Source: Theropithecus gelada (lineage: Eukaryota > Chordata > Mammalia > Primates > Cercopithecidae). Taken from it: 64,000 nucleotides of DNA. How positions within the stretch are numbered: position 1 is the first letter of the stretch; each line of letters opens with the position of its first letter. Positions 23,732 through 36,170 of the stretch are shown one piece after another. A model generated the notes under the pieces. That model searched no databases. It was not told the origin of the DNA and saw nothing but the letters and a program-made list of their open reading frames with translations. Where the stretch lies: NCBI RefSeq assembly GCF_003255815.1, contig NC_037669.1, positions 134,215,658 through 134,279,657 on the forward strand, read 5' to 3'. Both the position numbers and the translations under genes were made by a program.

Positions 23732-23866
23732 TGATTTATTTTTTTAGAGACAAGGTCTCTTTATGTTGCCCAGGTTAGTCTCAAACTCCTGGGCTCAAGA
23801 GATTCTAAGCCTTACCCTCCCAAAGTTCTGGGATTGCAGGATTGAGCCATTTTGCCCAATCTGAAT
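23732..23866 (-). mobile_element. Alu monomer (FLAM-like) or short AluJ fragment
   Basis: About 130 bp of Alu left-monomer sequence on the minus strand, with its A-rich end at 23735-23745 and its 5' end at about 23865. No second monomer is present. Divergence is high, which fits a fossil free-left monomer. Confidence 0.8.
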
Positions 23867-24140
23867 TTCAATTTTTGAAGCATTGTGTATGTGGAAAGAC
23901 TAATGCTCTGAGGCAACTGCATTACATGACTTCAGGGGACCATTTACATATTTAGCAATGAGAATGAGGTCCCCTGGATTTGTACAATGTAGCCAGCTCC
24001 AAATCCTATATGGTTTGAATTGATTGTAGTTTTGATCATTTGAGACAGGAAATTAAGAGAAAACATTTCATTCACTCTTACATGGGATAAGTAAAGACAA
24101 GGGATAAGTAAGACAGTACCTAACCCCAAGTCCCTTCAGG

Positions 24141-24420
24141 TTAGGGAAGGGATAAAATATATCTAGAAACCAGAATGTGTGGAAGCATATTCTGCCTAGT
24201 GTAGTATTGAGAAACAATGTACTCTGGAAGTTCAGGATAAGAAAATCCTGCGTTTGGCAAGGGAGGCATGGAGATTTCATGGAGACAGTAACATTTAAGC
24301 TGAGCCTTGAGAGGTGGTAGGGTTTTACCAGGGTACTGAGGCAGAGTTGGGGAGATGGTAAGCAGGTGAGGAAATGTAAACAGTGTTTGAGGGGAGTGGC
24401 TCAGTTTATTTGAGGTGAGG
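24141..24420 (+). repeat. Old dispersed repeat fragment
   Basis: 'catggagacagtaacatttaa' followed by 'gctgagccttgagaggtgg' and 'cagggtactgaggcag' matches the middle of the repeat type at 4545, in plus orientation. Confidence 0.55.
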
Positions 24421-25810
24421 CTTCCCATAGGAAAAGTGCACAATGTTTAGTTGAGGCAACTGCATTGAAACACCAAATTTGACCTCACCTGCAAGGCCTT
24501 TAGCTCCAGAGTTACTTTCCTTCTGATCATCAGGAATCAGGGAAAGGAGGCCTGGATGATTGTACCTGATACTTCTTTTCAGAATAAAGAGCTGCAATCA
24601 CTCAAGGGGTTGTCTCAGAGGTGATAGATTTCCCATCTCTATTTGAATAGTGCTAGTATCTCATTTCTGGATACAAAATGATCATGCATATCCAGCAATC
24701 TTCTTTGCCATATTCCTAAGAGAAAAAATAACCCACACCCCCTCATCCATCTAGAAATATCAACATGGTTGGTATTTTTCCAGTGCAGGGCTATTGCCTG
24801 TCTGATTGCCACTCCACTTGAGATAGTCCAGAAATTTCTTTTACTCCAAGTCAGCAAAGACCGGATCAATTTAATCTGGCCAACATCAATCTGAAAAACA
24901 TATGCTACTTTATAGGAAAAACACATGTGTATGAAACCGCCTGATCCCTCACCTTCTTCATCATTCACAACTCTCTTCCTGTAGGTGAGGCAGAGATTTT
25001 GCATGCCTCAGAAGTAAGGCTGAATATGTTATTCCACCCAGGGAAATTACTGTTCATCCAGAAAAAGAGCTTATTTATGTAGCATAAGGGAAAAGCAAAC
25101 ACTGAGGCCATTTATTTGCTAACTGTGAACCCCCTGGGCAGAGTAGACTTGAAAAGATTTAAAATGCAGCACTAAAACAGGGCTACCACGTACAGTTGGT
25201 TATGTGGTGCACTGCCCAATGCCAAGGACTGCCATATAGCATTTTATTCCACACAGAAGATGGTATACCCTGGAGTTGTACCATCCACAACCTGTGAGAA
25301 TGTGTATAGCAGTCCTGACAGAGTCCTGAACTCTAGCTGAGGATTGACCACTACAACAGAATTAACCTGGGCAATTCGTTTCCCTTCCAGTTTGAGGTTT
25401 TTCATTGTAAAATAACAGTGAATATTGGCTTTGAAAATTTTATCTTCTAAAAATTGTACTAGACAACAGTGTTGGGAGGGAAAATGGGGTAAAGGACATG
25501 GTTAGCTATTGTCTATTGTGGGTTTATAGCATACAAATAAAAGACAGAGATACTATTTTTGAAACTTTAAAAGAATTTTTTCTTTATAAATGTAAATTTG
25601 GTTTTATGTCCTGTTACATATTTTTAAGCATTATCTATCTATAATTACAAAATAACACATTTTGCATGTTTAGTTATTATTATTTGTTATTTTTAATAAT
25701 TAAAAGAGCTGAAATAATTTCCTGTATTGTATAAAAAGAGGTTTTCTTGAGTTAGCAGTAATGGGAAAGGAGGAGCTATATACCTTATTCTTTGTTGCAG
25801 TACTTGGAAA
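24421..25810. other. 1.4 kb without recognised genes
   Basis: Includes a 121-codon minus-strand open frame at 24639-25004, listed separately. Otherwise AT-rich text with no feature that I can support. Confidence 0.45.
24639..25004 (-). other. 121-codon open frame, weak LINE-like C-terminus
   Basis: The frame opens at an ATG and runs 121 codons. Its middle (IRQAIALHWKN, then DISRW) loosely resembles the C-terminal tail of L1-clade reverse transcriptase proteins, where an 'AxxxIAxxWK...W' pattern is common. No catalytic motif is present. It may be a fossil of an old LINE or a chance frame. Confidence 0.2.
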
Positions 25811-25816
25811 CACACA

Positions 25817-25822
25817 TTTATT

Positions 25823-25869
<47 letters not shown>

Positions 25870-25873
25870 TTTT
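25817..25873 (+). repeat. (TTTA)n microsatellite
   Basis: About 13 copies of TTTA. It is the expanded tail of the Alu that follows, which reads as (TAAA)n on the Alu strand. Confidence 0.98.
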
Positions 25874-26131
25874 AAGACAAAGTCTTGCTCTGTTGCCCAG
25901 GCTAGAGTGCAGTGGCATGATCTTGGCTCACTGTAACCTCCGTCTCCTGGGTTCAAGTGGTTCTCCTGCCTCGGCTTCCTGAGTAGTTGGGGCTACAGGC
26001 ATGTATCACCACCCTAGAGATGGGGCTTCACCATGTTGGCCAGGCTGGTCTTGAACTCCTGATCTCAAGTGATCCACCTGTCTCAGCCTCCTAAACTGCT
26101 GGCATTACAGGCGCTAACCATGGCACCTGGC
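25825..26131 (-). mobile_element. Alu with internal deletion
   Basis: A minus-strand Alu whose tail is the (TTTA)n tract. A 14-bp exact duplication (cacacatttatttt) flanks it at 25811-25824 and 26132-26145. About 25-30 bp around the normal 'gctaatttttgtatttttag' region are missing at about 26012. Confidence 0.96.
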
Positions 26132-26145
26132 CACACATTTATTTT

Positions 26146-28240
26146 TAAATCAGTAAAACAATAATTGGAGGAAAAATATGTTAATCTGTAGCATTAAGTT
26201 CTGATCAAGAAACATATTACTTTTTCCCCCTAAAGTGATGAGAATAAGTTAAGCCATTTTTGGATTATATATTTAGATAATATGAACTAAGATGTAGTAA
26301 TAAGATTTAAAAACAGATCTTAAAATGCCCTTAAAGGTGGAAATAAACTATTCAGGCTATAAATTAAGTGATCAATAATGACCATGAGGCAGAGTGCAAT
26401 AAATATTCCTTCTGTTTTCATAAACTCTTTCTCTATCACTAGAAAATATTTCATGGAAAATAAAATGGCCCAGAGTAAAACTAATTATGATATTTACATC
26501 TCAGCTTTGAAAATGACTTGATAGTTTTTTTTTTTATTGTTTCTGTTCAGCCCCTTTAAAGGGAGAAGAGATTTAATAATAATGTACTTTATAGCTTTAT
26601 TTATGATCATCAATTAAATCTGGGACATGTGAGGTGGCTTTATTTTTTGAAGTTCATCTTTGGAAGACAGATTTTTTGGTTTTTCTGTAAATTTTCTGTA
26701 TTCTGAATCTTTTGACTTGGGGATTTTTGTCCTTGAAATTCTAGGTTTTAATTTAATTTATGTAGGCCTTGGGGATTCGTTTATCTTATGTCTAATTAAA
26801 TAACTGGAGTTTAAGTAGATGCTAAGCAGAGTATTCAGGAGAGGAGGTTTAGCTCAGGAAGAGAACCCCTTGTTCTTTGTTATTGTTTTTATGTTTTTTC
26901 CTTTCCTCCCAGTTGCTCCGATGCAAGTTATGCTAGGACCCCACACCAGAAGTGGCCACCAAAACTCTTAGATTTTGATCTAAGCTTAGTTTCAATTTTT
27001 TCTTTGTCCTTCGAAGTGCTCATTAATAATAACATTTAAGATGTCAGTGTAACCATGTGTGGGCAAAGACAGAAAATTATTTATATTCTGATTTAGTTGG
27101 CATCTTCATAGCCAAAAACACAAACCAGAAGTTGATGACACAACTAAACATAGTAAAGAATGCAATACCCACAGTCTACTGAAAGTACAATTTTAATTGA
27201 AAGACAGGAAACCTCTAAAGAGGCTTTATTCCTTTCCTTGGCCTTTTTATATGGTGAAAAATAAGGACATCTGACCTTGTCAAATTTTAGAAAGGGCTGT
27301 TCAACTTCTTTCCACGCATGTGTAATGCAATTGGAGTCAGAAAACATCGAAAGTCTAATGTTACTAAAATGACGGGTAAACATTCAGTTTGACAATGTTC
27401 TGGATAAATTCAAAAATGCACTTGCTGGACATTCTTCACAAATAAAGTATCTAGTGGTAGGTTTTGTGCTTCCAAGACAATCACAGGTAAAGTTCAGGGC
27501 AATCATCAGTGATCTGGAGCCACCACTGGTAGTGGGCAATTCTTCATGATGATTGGAGAACATTCCAATTACTGTTTTCAGTCTTTATCACAGTGTCTTA
27601 TGTGTCTGCTGTCTTCAAAGTAGCTAAAAAAATTTTCCAATAACAATTGTAAATCAGCAGTAACTGGATACCCAGTATACAAGGAGAATGAGACACAAAC
27701 ACATACAATTTCCAATGTTATTAACGATTATTTAATTGTTATTAAATGTATACAATTAACATTTTAATTGTCACTAGCAGTTGAAGTACTGATTCGTCCC
27801 ATCACATGTGTGCCAACATTGCCCATTTGAAAAGCACCAATTTCTAGTCAATATCCTTTGTACCTTGGAGAAAACTCAGAAGTAATAACTGCCTTAGGAG
27901 TATTTTTATCAAGGTAAAAGAAAATGAAGGAGTATATTGGGAGAATAATGCGAACATATTAAAAAAACAAAAAGCAGATAGCAAATGTGATTGTGTAAAC
28001 TGCAGTCTGTTACAAAGCTCTGACAGGAGAGGCAGCTGCATCACAATATAAAGCAAGGTATTCTTTGCCTAAACTATATTATTTGACCTTGTTCTCTTCT
28101 CTTCTCAATATTGTTTCTCTACTCATGGGAATCTTTGGTGAGGAACCAAAGCCAAGAAAAAAAGAAAATATGACCTGATGTAAACCCAAAAAGGGACCTC
28201 AGCTGATTTCATGAAAAGACAAGAGCTTTGATTAAAGAAC
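26146..28240. other. 2.1 kb without recognised genes
   Basis: AT-rich, apparently single-copy. Open frames at 27144 and 27844 (minus) lack recognisable features. Confidence 0.5.
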
Positions 28241-28242
28241 AT

Positions 28243-28310
28243 TAGGCTGGTAGAGACCTTAGAGGTTATCTACTCCAACCCCTCAATTTTATAGATGAGG
28301 AAACTGATAT
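28243..28310 (-). repeat. MIR-like fragment
   Basis: 'agagaccttagaggttatc' followed by 'atagatgaggaaactgata' resembles the core of a MIR3-type SINE. It runs straight into the ATTC repeat. Confidence 0.5.
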
Positions 28311-28368
28311 TCATTCATTCATTGATTCATTCATTCATTCATTCACTCATTCAGCTATTTATTCATTT
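28311..28368 (+). repeat. (ATTC)n imperfect microsatellite
   Basis: About 12 imperfect copies of ATTC, with two interruptions, at the junction of two old repeats. Confidence 0.95.
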
Positions 28369-28925
28369 GACAAATAGATATTGTCCTAATCTAGGTACTG
28401 GGGAATGAGAGAGGTATTGTCTCTGATCCACAAAGTTTATGTTCCGGTGGGAGAGATAGGCAATAAACACATAAATAACTAGCAACTAAGTTTAGATTAT
28501 AATACATTCTGGGAAGAAAACACATCAAAGTGATGAAAGAGAGAAAAACCAGGGAATAACTCTAGGTGGGGTGGCCAGGGAAGGCTTCTCTGCGGTGGTG
28601 GCTTTTGCGCTGAAACCTGAACGGTGAGAATGAGTCATGTGAAGGCCCAGGGCAGAGTGTTCCAGCTGAGGAAGCAACAGACACAAAGCTCCAACATAGG
28701 AATGAGCTCAGCCAACGAGGAACAGAAAGAAGGCCAGGATGGCTGGAATTTTGAGGAGAGGGAGAAGAAGAGGATGAAATCAGAGGGGTCAGCAAGGGCA
28801 CAATCACAAAGGCCTTGTCAGCCATGGTCACAAGTATAGATTAAGACAATCTCATCAGAGGAGGTGAGTGTGATGCGTTCTAAGCAAGGAAGTAGGATTG
28901 TGACTTCCCTAAGCAGAACCACATG
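28366..28925 (+). repeat. Old dispersed repeat
   Basis: Follows the element type at 4545 from its beginning: 'ttgacaaatagatattgtcc', 'gtactggggaatgaga', 'gtggccagggaaggcttct', 'gcagagtgttccagctgagg', 'gctggaattttgaggag', and a 'ggccttgtcagccatgg' segment. Plus orientation. Confidence 0.65.
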
Positions 28926-28929
28926 TTTT

Positions 28930-29830
28930 AGAACATTTTTTCAAGAAACATTTATTCACCATCTTTTATATACATGGTATGGTACTAAGTGCTATGTTCT
29001 GATGAGTTAAAGAAAAAAATCCTGGACACTCTTCTTGTTTTTTAGAAGTTCACACTTTGGCAAGAAGATGAGACTCCCAAAGTAAAACAATTGATTTTGC
29101 ACTTATATAACAAATCAAAACAGAACACATGATGTGGCATCATGGGAAGAAACCATGGCTTAAGAATCAGAAGACCTGACAGAATCTGCTTCTCAGAGTT
29201 TTGGTTTTATCTTCCAAAAAAGAGGAATAATAATGTCTTCCCTGTCTATCTTATCAGTCTTGTGGTAGATAAAAAGAGACAACGTTCACAAAAATTCTTT
29301 GGGAAGACACTTTGAAAACCATTGCGTGCTATATACATGTGGTGAGAGTGAGTAGTATAAGTAGCTGGGATTGAATAAGGGGACAGATTTTGGAGAATCT
29401 TAAGTCTAGGTTAAAATTTTCCCTTACTTTGAGGGTAAAGGAGAGTTCGTTAAAGGTTTTAGAACTAGGGAAAGCCATGATGAGTAGCAGTTTCATTCAT
29501 TCATTCATAAATGCATGAGAAACCAAGTATGGAATAAAGAGAAAAGAAAAAGATCACTCTCAAGGTTTTGAACTCCAGTGCCTGGAAGAAGGGTAGTGCT
29601 ACTGCTGGAAATGCTGAAGCTGTGAAGGAGCCATTTTTTGGGGGTAGAGAATGAGCCAGATTCTGAGAACATCAACAGCCAGGAGATCTTCATGTCGGGC
29701 TGTGTGGCAGAAAGTTGGGGATTTGGGGCAGGAAGCTCTGATTTGACCACCTTCTTATATCGCAGGTAGTTAAACTATGAGGTAGACTCTGATAATGAGT
29801 GGAAGTGGGTAGAGAAAGTACTGAGAAATG
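28930..29830 (+). repeat. Old dispersed repeat, split by MIR
   Basis: A second tandem-like copy of the same element type begins at 'aagaaacatttattcacc' (28945) and resumes after the MIR with 'ggacagattttggagaatc' and 'gatcactctcaaggttttg' (about 29380-29830). An ATTC run of four lies at 29494-29510. Confidence 0.55.
29130..29375 (+). repeat. MIR SINE
   Basis: 'ggcttaagaatcagaagacc' and 'gaggaataataatgtcttcc' followed by 'cttatcagtcttgtggtaga' keep MIR order. Plus orientation, interrupting the old repeat. Confidence 0.75.
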
Positions 29831-30029
29831 AAGCCTGAATCTTAGTTTATACCCAAAATCAAAACGGAAAAGAAGTAGATGGAGCTATAGGCAGGGCAAC
29901 AGGACTGGAGAAGCACAGATATTCTCCTTTCCTTGTGAATTCAACCTAGACCTTCTGAGCCTGGTTCAGTGACATATTGTCCAGGACATTTTCTCTGGCT
30001 GGTTCACTGGGTGGAAGGATCCCAGTCTT

Positions 30030-30180
30030 GTACCTTGCACACTCACTTCATCTTCTGATAAAACATAATGCCTATTTGTATCTGTTGGGCTCTTTTCTGA
30101 CTTTCCTACATGATAGTAAATTCCTTGAGAGCAGGGATGATGCTACCCCTGGTGCCTAGCATAGACTGGGCTGCAGAGTG
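30030..30180 (+). repeat. L2 LINE 3' end fragment
   Basis: 'agtaaattccttgagagcag' then 'ggtgcctagcatag' match the L2 3' tail. Short and diverged. Confidence 0.6.
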
Positions 30181-30199
30181 GGAGTTTGAGATGTGTTTT

Positions 30200-30620
30200 A
30201 CAGATTACTACATCCAGAATCAAGAGAGAAGGCAACTTTGAGAAGGATGGCTTGTGGAAAGAATCAATACATAGTGTGGTATAAAACATTAAGCTTTGAT
30301 GGGAACATTTGTTTTAGGATTAGGGTCATTAGAGATCTTCAAGGTGCAGAATCAGTAGAATGGAATTGGAGTGACCCAAGGGAAACTTCATTGTGGGAGA
30401 GGCAAGGGTAGTGGCTGGAAAAGGAATGGCAGTAATCCTACGGAGATGGAGAGAGCACTTGCTCCCAATGTTTGGTAGGAAAATAAAGAAGATATGGAGA
30501 AGAAGAGAAACAGAGGTTTTGTTCATGTTTGAATCTTTTTTTTTTTTTTTTTTTTGAGGAAAACCAGAAAAACCAGGATTCATGGATGACCTCCCCAAAC
30601 TGTAGTTAGCTAATAAGTCT
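30200..30620 (+). repeat. Old dispersed repeat fragment with poly-T
   Basis: Text such as 'gtgggagaggcaagggtag' and 'ggcagtaatcctacggag' matches the later part of the repeat type at 4545. A T20 run at 30536-30556 interrupts it. Confidence 0.5.
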
Positions 30621-31159
30621 GTATCATGCCACACATTCAGACATTTTTGGCATTGTGCTGTTCACATTTACCTGGAAAATTCTCCTCAGGCAAAAATTAG
30701 AACTGAATGTGGTGGGACTATGTTCCATTTTAAGCTATGGCTAAGTGCTCTGCCAATAGTCAATCTAAGGATTACTTTAACCTAGATGGCAACTGCAAGC
30801 TTTAAGTTGTTATTTATGAACCTTTACAGCTGTATTTCCATGAGAATGAATTGCTGGTTCATTTATCAGGTGTGAAGGAGGGATGTTAACAGGTAGGTCT
30901 GAAAACTTGGAAGAAGGGATAACCTATTTAAATCATTGTTGGTGAAGGTGTGGAGAGGTTCCTGACAGGACAGTGAGGTAAGCTGGAGGGGCTGCCAAAA
31001 GCTGATTGATGCCCCTTCTTTGAGTCAGGAAGTGTAAATTTCTCTCACAGAGATTTTGAGGTTGACTGCATTTGCACCTCTAAAGCTTCATTGGCATGTA
31101 TGTAAAAATAGCCATCCCATTTATTGCAATTAAAATATGCAATTGCCTCAGATGTAACT
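30621..31159. other. Intervening sequence, nothing recognised
   Basis: No gene, RNA or clear repeat. Confidence 0.45.
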
Positions 31160-31430
31160 GTGCTTCACTTCTTAGACTGATGAACTTCTATCTACCTTTC
31201 AGGACCGGGTTGTAAAGCCAAGCTCCTTTGGAAAACTCTAAAGCTCCTAGTAGAGTCAGTTGTTTCCTTCTCTGTGTTTCTTCAGTCCCTGGTGCTGTGT
31301 GTACTGTGTGGTGTTGTAATTTATTTTGGACAGTCTTTTCTGCTAGATGGAGCTCCTCTAGGCCAGGAGTCGTGTTTTAACACTTTCTTTACCCTCTTAA
31401 TAAAAGTCTGTTGTATGGATAAATCAAATG
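31160..31430 (+). repeat. L2 LINE 3'-region fragment
   Basis: 'tctacctttcaggaccgg', 'gagtcagttgtttccttctc', and 'ctaggccaggagtcgtgttt' follow the order of the L2 3' region. Plus orientation. Confidence 0.7.
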
Positions 31431-32705
31431 GCAGGGAAAGGGCGCTATGCAAACTTACAGATTATTCTTAAATATGTAATTAATTGCTTGATCAACTTTG
31501 TTTTTAAGATCACCTATGTTGGAAAACAAGAGGCAACAGGAGATTAGGTAAAAGGAGATAGAGAACCAAAGCAATGATGCTGCTGAGTGGTTTCTGGAGC
31601 AGGCTGGCGAGGGAGTGGGGTGAAGGAGACTGAGGGAACTGGCTAATGTTTTTTAGGCTCCAGGGAGGCACCAATGGTATGGAATTTACACGGAGCAGAG
31701 ATGGGGACGGCTCTTCTCTGCAGATGAGTCAGACACATCCACACAATTCTCTCTAATGTGAGAAAGTGAGCTGTGTTGGAAAATACGCAAAAAGAAACTT
31801 GTCTCAAATGGGACAAAACTCTAATTTTTGGAGGTCAGCAAAATGATGCAAAGGAAACTCCTAACAGGCAGAAAACTGCCTGTACAAATTTCTGGGCAAC
31901 AGATGCTGAGTGAATGTACTTGCATACAGAAACAGCTTCATCATACAAGATTGTTTTTGTTTGTTTAATTTTTAAAAATGCTGTTCTCACTTTTTTTAAA
32001 ATTTGTTTTGGAGCTTCTTTTGTGAAAACTATAATCTCTCTCTTGTTTTATACTGAAGGACTCTGCTTTGAAACTACAATAGCCTTCTGTTTTACTAACA
32101 TACAATGTTTCATTTATTCCAAAGAGTTTGCCTGCTTCCCCAAAATTCAAAAATACTAAAACCAGCTAAACTGTTTAAAGTTTGGCAGTATAATATTCCA
32201 CTTACATGAAAATATTATACATTTTCATGTAAATTCAATTAATATACAGAATGGCTTATTTGAACTATAATGAAACATAATGATTTTGTGATCAAATAAA
32301 ATTACAATTGATATATTTCTTGTTCCGTAAGCAAATGAGTACTTTTACATTTGTAAAGGTTTAAAAAGTCTTGCAAACCACACATATAAAGTTTGCATAC
32401 ATTTTATTGCTCCAATTCATTAAATTTTACCATTTCTTAAAATTTTCAGATGCCAATTTGTCATCACTACCTAAGGTGAATTGAGAAGGGTTGACACATA
32501 TTTTGGGTGTGAGTTGGTGATAGGAGGCAGTAAGAGTTTACTGGCCTTGCTGAAGTATTAGTGTAGGATAACAAGACCAGGAATTTGGGAGAAATCCTGT
32601 GACCTAGGACACTTTCCCTGCAGTTGCTCTTCTTACAAGCCGGTTGTGTTTCTGTGTTTGGATGGAAGGCAATATGTGACTTTCCCAGTCCCTCATGGCT
32701 ATTTG
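31431..32705. other. 1.3 kb without recognised genes
   Basis: AT-rich. Contains the hairpin at 32202-32232. No coding signal. Confidence 0.5.
32202..32232. repeat. Perfect hairpin, 12-bp AT-rich stem
   Basis: 32202-32213 (ttacatgaaaat) and 32221-32232 (attttcatgtaa) are exact reverse complements around a 7-base loop. Likely a chance or slippage-type palindrome in AT-rich DNA. Confidence 0.85.
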
Positions 32706-32709
32706 GGAG

Positions 32710-32890
32710 TCCCAAAGCAGTGGGTAATAGAAAGGGCATTGAACTTGAGTCCCAGCTTTGTCGTATACATTCTAGGGGACATTGAACAAGCTACTTCTTC
32801 ATGCCTTAATTTTCTCATCTCCCAAATGGAGCAGTGAATATTTACGCTATTCACTTCACAAGTTTGGAGTCATAAAAGTCAAAGAATGTT
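32710..32890 (+). repeat. MIR-family SINE
   Basis: 'gggcattgaacttgagtccc', 'gaacaagctacttcttcatg' and 'taattttctcatctcccaaa' match MIR-type order in plus orientation. Confidence 0.75.
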
Positions 32891-35800
32891 ACAGCTGGAA
32901 GCAAACCTATCTGTCAAACATAAACTGTTCACTTTCTGGGTCAGAGTTTAAGTGACTTTGTATTTAAAAACTCACTAGGGCTTTTGAATAGGGACTTCTC
33001 AGCATCTACACTGTATAAATGTGCATAGACTCTCCCTAAAAGGGGGATCTAGGTGTTATGCTTCCTAGGTTTTGAGTTTCTTTCTTCGTGGGACATCTCC
33101 TGGGTGTAGTGTTTCATGGAATACACTTTGGGAAATGTTGGTACAATGGCATCATGAACAAAATACACTAGGATTGTAGGAGACTCCTAAAATAATGGAG
33201 GACATGTTGAAGGGAATGAATTTCTGGGAAACGGGCTAGTGATTAAAATAGTCATGGCTTATTTTATAATCACAGACTAATGAGGACTGGGTTATCTGGA
33301 TTATAGAATACAAGTATGTTTAATATTTTGAAAAGAGCCATTTTGCTATATCTGATGTCAGCTACATCATTCGAATTTTGCAAAAACACAGTGGAAAGTA
33401 TCAGAACGGGCTACTGGACGTTTAGACTTTTAAATTGCCAAGTAGCATTTTGGAGTTTTAAAAAATGTCATTTTTATGACTTGAATGCCATGGTCACTCT
33501 TTCCCTCTATATATGATGTTGCCTTCTACAGAGGGACATCTGTGGTCCTTGAACAGTTCTTCCATCTGCCACCATGTGAGGGGTACAGCTTCTAATGGTG
33601 GTAAGGGTGTTCACAGCTATAAACACCCAGTGGAGCCCCTGCTCCAGATACATTGCTCTGGAAGGAATGGAAGAATAATGTAGTCCTTCACAAGAAATTC
33701 CTTTAAGATAAGGTTGTTGGCAATCTGTGTCATCATATCTAAGAAATATAGAAAATGAGACTGCAGAGAAATTTTGAGTTTGGAAAATTGACTTTATCTT
33801 TCATTGTTTGAATTAGATGACTGGGTGGTGGTAGATAAAGAATCCACCCTTGGAACAAGGAGGAAGCTCTTCATTTCATTCTCTGGAGTGTTGTTTCTTG
33901 ACTTGCTTTTTTGAAATGTATACCTTTATGATTTTGTTGAAAGCTATCCACCTACTCCATAGAAAAAGGCATAGAATTCATAACGTCTGATAACTCATAA
34001 AAGTCCTGCTTGTGATTACTCTTTATTTACAGCCAGAACTTTTTGCATGTAGAAGTAATCTTTGCATTTCAAAAAGAACCCTGCTCTTGTTTTACTTTTC
34101 TGAAGGGAACTTTAGAGTTTGCATTAGGAAGGCAGGTTACGGGAATCCTGGGTTCATTTCCCAAAATGATTTCTGTTAGCTATGCATTGGGATTGACTGC
34201 TTTGTATTTTTTTTTTTTTTCTGGTTTGGATTGGATGCTTGCTCTTGGATCAACATGATTTCCTTCCTTCTGATAAGCCAAGAAAGTTACTCATTGAAAG
34301 AAATAACTTTGAGAAAGCTTTGGTTGGAGATTCACTTGATTTTTGTATTTGAGATAATAACCTAATACATTCCAAGAGAAGATTTGGGTTCACCTGTCAG
34401 AATAAGGGTAGGCTACTAGACAGTGACTGTGTAGGTTTGAAATCATACCATTCAGCTGTTCCTAAAAAAGTATATATTAACCACTACTTTCAAAGTGTCT
34501 GCCAACAAGTGGCAGGAGGAGCTGTAATTTACAGGACCAGAAAGTGTTTTAGAAGTAATCAAAGCATCACAGGCGGGGAGAAAAATTTTAGAGATGTCTT
34601 TGAGCCTGCACAAACTTTTACGGGCAAGTTAACATCTCAGGGCCACAGAAACATGTTAAACCTCCGTTTTTCTCGTATGTTCTTGGCATATGTGCCCTCT
34701 GAAAATAAGATCTACTTATGATGTTGAATGGAAAATTTAGGCTAAATGCCCAGAGCGCGGTAATGGGTATGGGCTATTTCATATTCCAAATGTAATTAAG
34801 AATGCATTAATATTTTGAAACATGTGATACTTACTGCACCTTGGCAAATTTCAGAGAGAGGAACATACCATAGCACATGATGGGAAACCAGCATAAGAAC
34901 TCAGTATGGCTAGTATGAACTGAGCAACTTTGTTTTTGTGCTTAATAAAATTTTTGTGTGTCTAAGAGATTGATGAATCCAAGACAGATTGAAATTAACC
35001 TTGGAGCTTGAAGTTAGTCCCAATCTCAGGCAAAGTAAGCTGTGACAGAAGTAAAATACAGGACAAATAATTCCTATAGCTTTGCTTAACTCCAGAAAAG
35101 GGTTAGATTCTTGTTTTTGTTATTTATAATTCTGGTTTGGCTCTTCAGTGAACAAAATTATTTTCTGTTTGGATAATGCCCACTTTATGAGTTTTAGTGG
35201 AAAACAGAGAACATGTCCCATTGTGGAAGGGGGAAATACCAGACGCAGTCTCTGCCAGCCTCCCTGAGACCCCAGGACAGGCATGTGACCTGGCTTTGTT
35301 GATTTTGATTTGGTAGAACGTGACATGAAAGAAGAACCTACAAGGACTCCATTCTGGTGTGGATGCCAGCAGTGGTGGGTGTGTCTAGCTACGGGGTCCT
35401 GCAACTATAGCGTAGGTGGCTGGTGCATGGCCAAGTCTGTGCTCAAGAGCAGTGGGGTTCTTTCGGACCGTTCTGAGGTATGGTTTGGGGCAATGTTCCT
35501 AGTTTGTAGCCTCTAGCCTGATTCTTGGCTTTCTAGAGAGTAGCTTTTTAGGAATTCTTTTTCTGCCTAAATTAGTTGTTTCTGTTGCTGCTAAGAATGC
35601 TGACAGATACAATTCATACTCAGTTAAGTCCCATTTTACATTCCCAGTGCATTTGCATTCCTTGTATTGCTGTGACTTGACTGTGAAGAGAACGCTGTTG
35701 AGAAGCCATAAAGCCATGCTTTTTCAATGCTCAATACTTAACATAATGGTCCATAGTGCAGAGAAGACATTGAAAAACACTTCAAACTTGATTTCAGCTT

Positions 35801-35990
35801 AAGATAACATGTTTCTGATTTAATTTTGACATTGTTTCTTTCTTGTGGTATGCCAACATCATATTTATACTTTTAAGACTATGAGGCAAGAACAAAGTTA
35901 TGCTTACTTCCAATGAAAAGATACACACCTGCCAATCAGCAACAGCCAGAACCAGTTAAGGGCAAGGAAGAAAGTGCAAGATCTTTCCAA
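32891..35990. other. 3.1 kb without recognised genes
   Basis: Apparently mostly single-copy. A T15 run lies at about 34206-34221. Frames at 34437-34721 (+) and 35120-35404 (-), 94 codons each, show nothing recognisable. Confidence 0.5.
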
Positions 35991-35993
35991 ACC

Positions 35994-36170
35994 AGGTTCT
36001 TCAACCCTGGATGCACATTAGAATCACCTGGGATAACTTTAAAAGACCCTAATTTCCTGGCTGTACCCCAGATCAATTAAATCAGTATCCCTGGGGTCTG
36101 GGCCTAGGCATCACTATTATATTTTTAAAAGTTCCCCAGATGATCATCCTATGCAGCTAGGCTTGCCATC
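35994..36170. mobile_element. hAT-Charlie MITE, MER5-type
   Basis: 'gcacattagaatcacctggg', 'ggtctgggcctaggcatca', and 'aaaagttccccagatgatc' match a MER5-like non-autonomous DNA transposon. The ends are complementary (near 'ttcaaccctgg'), so orientation is left open. Confidence 0.65.

Noticed and set aside
28311..28368. Regular repeated units considered as a CRISPR array
   Set aside because: It is a plain ATTC microsatellite without spacers, in a primate genome.
34437..34721. 94-codon plus frame
   Set aside because: Composition and lack of motifs fit a chance frame in single-copy DNA.
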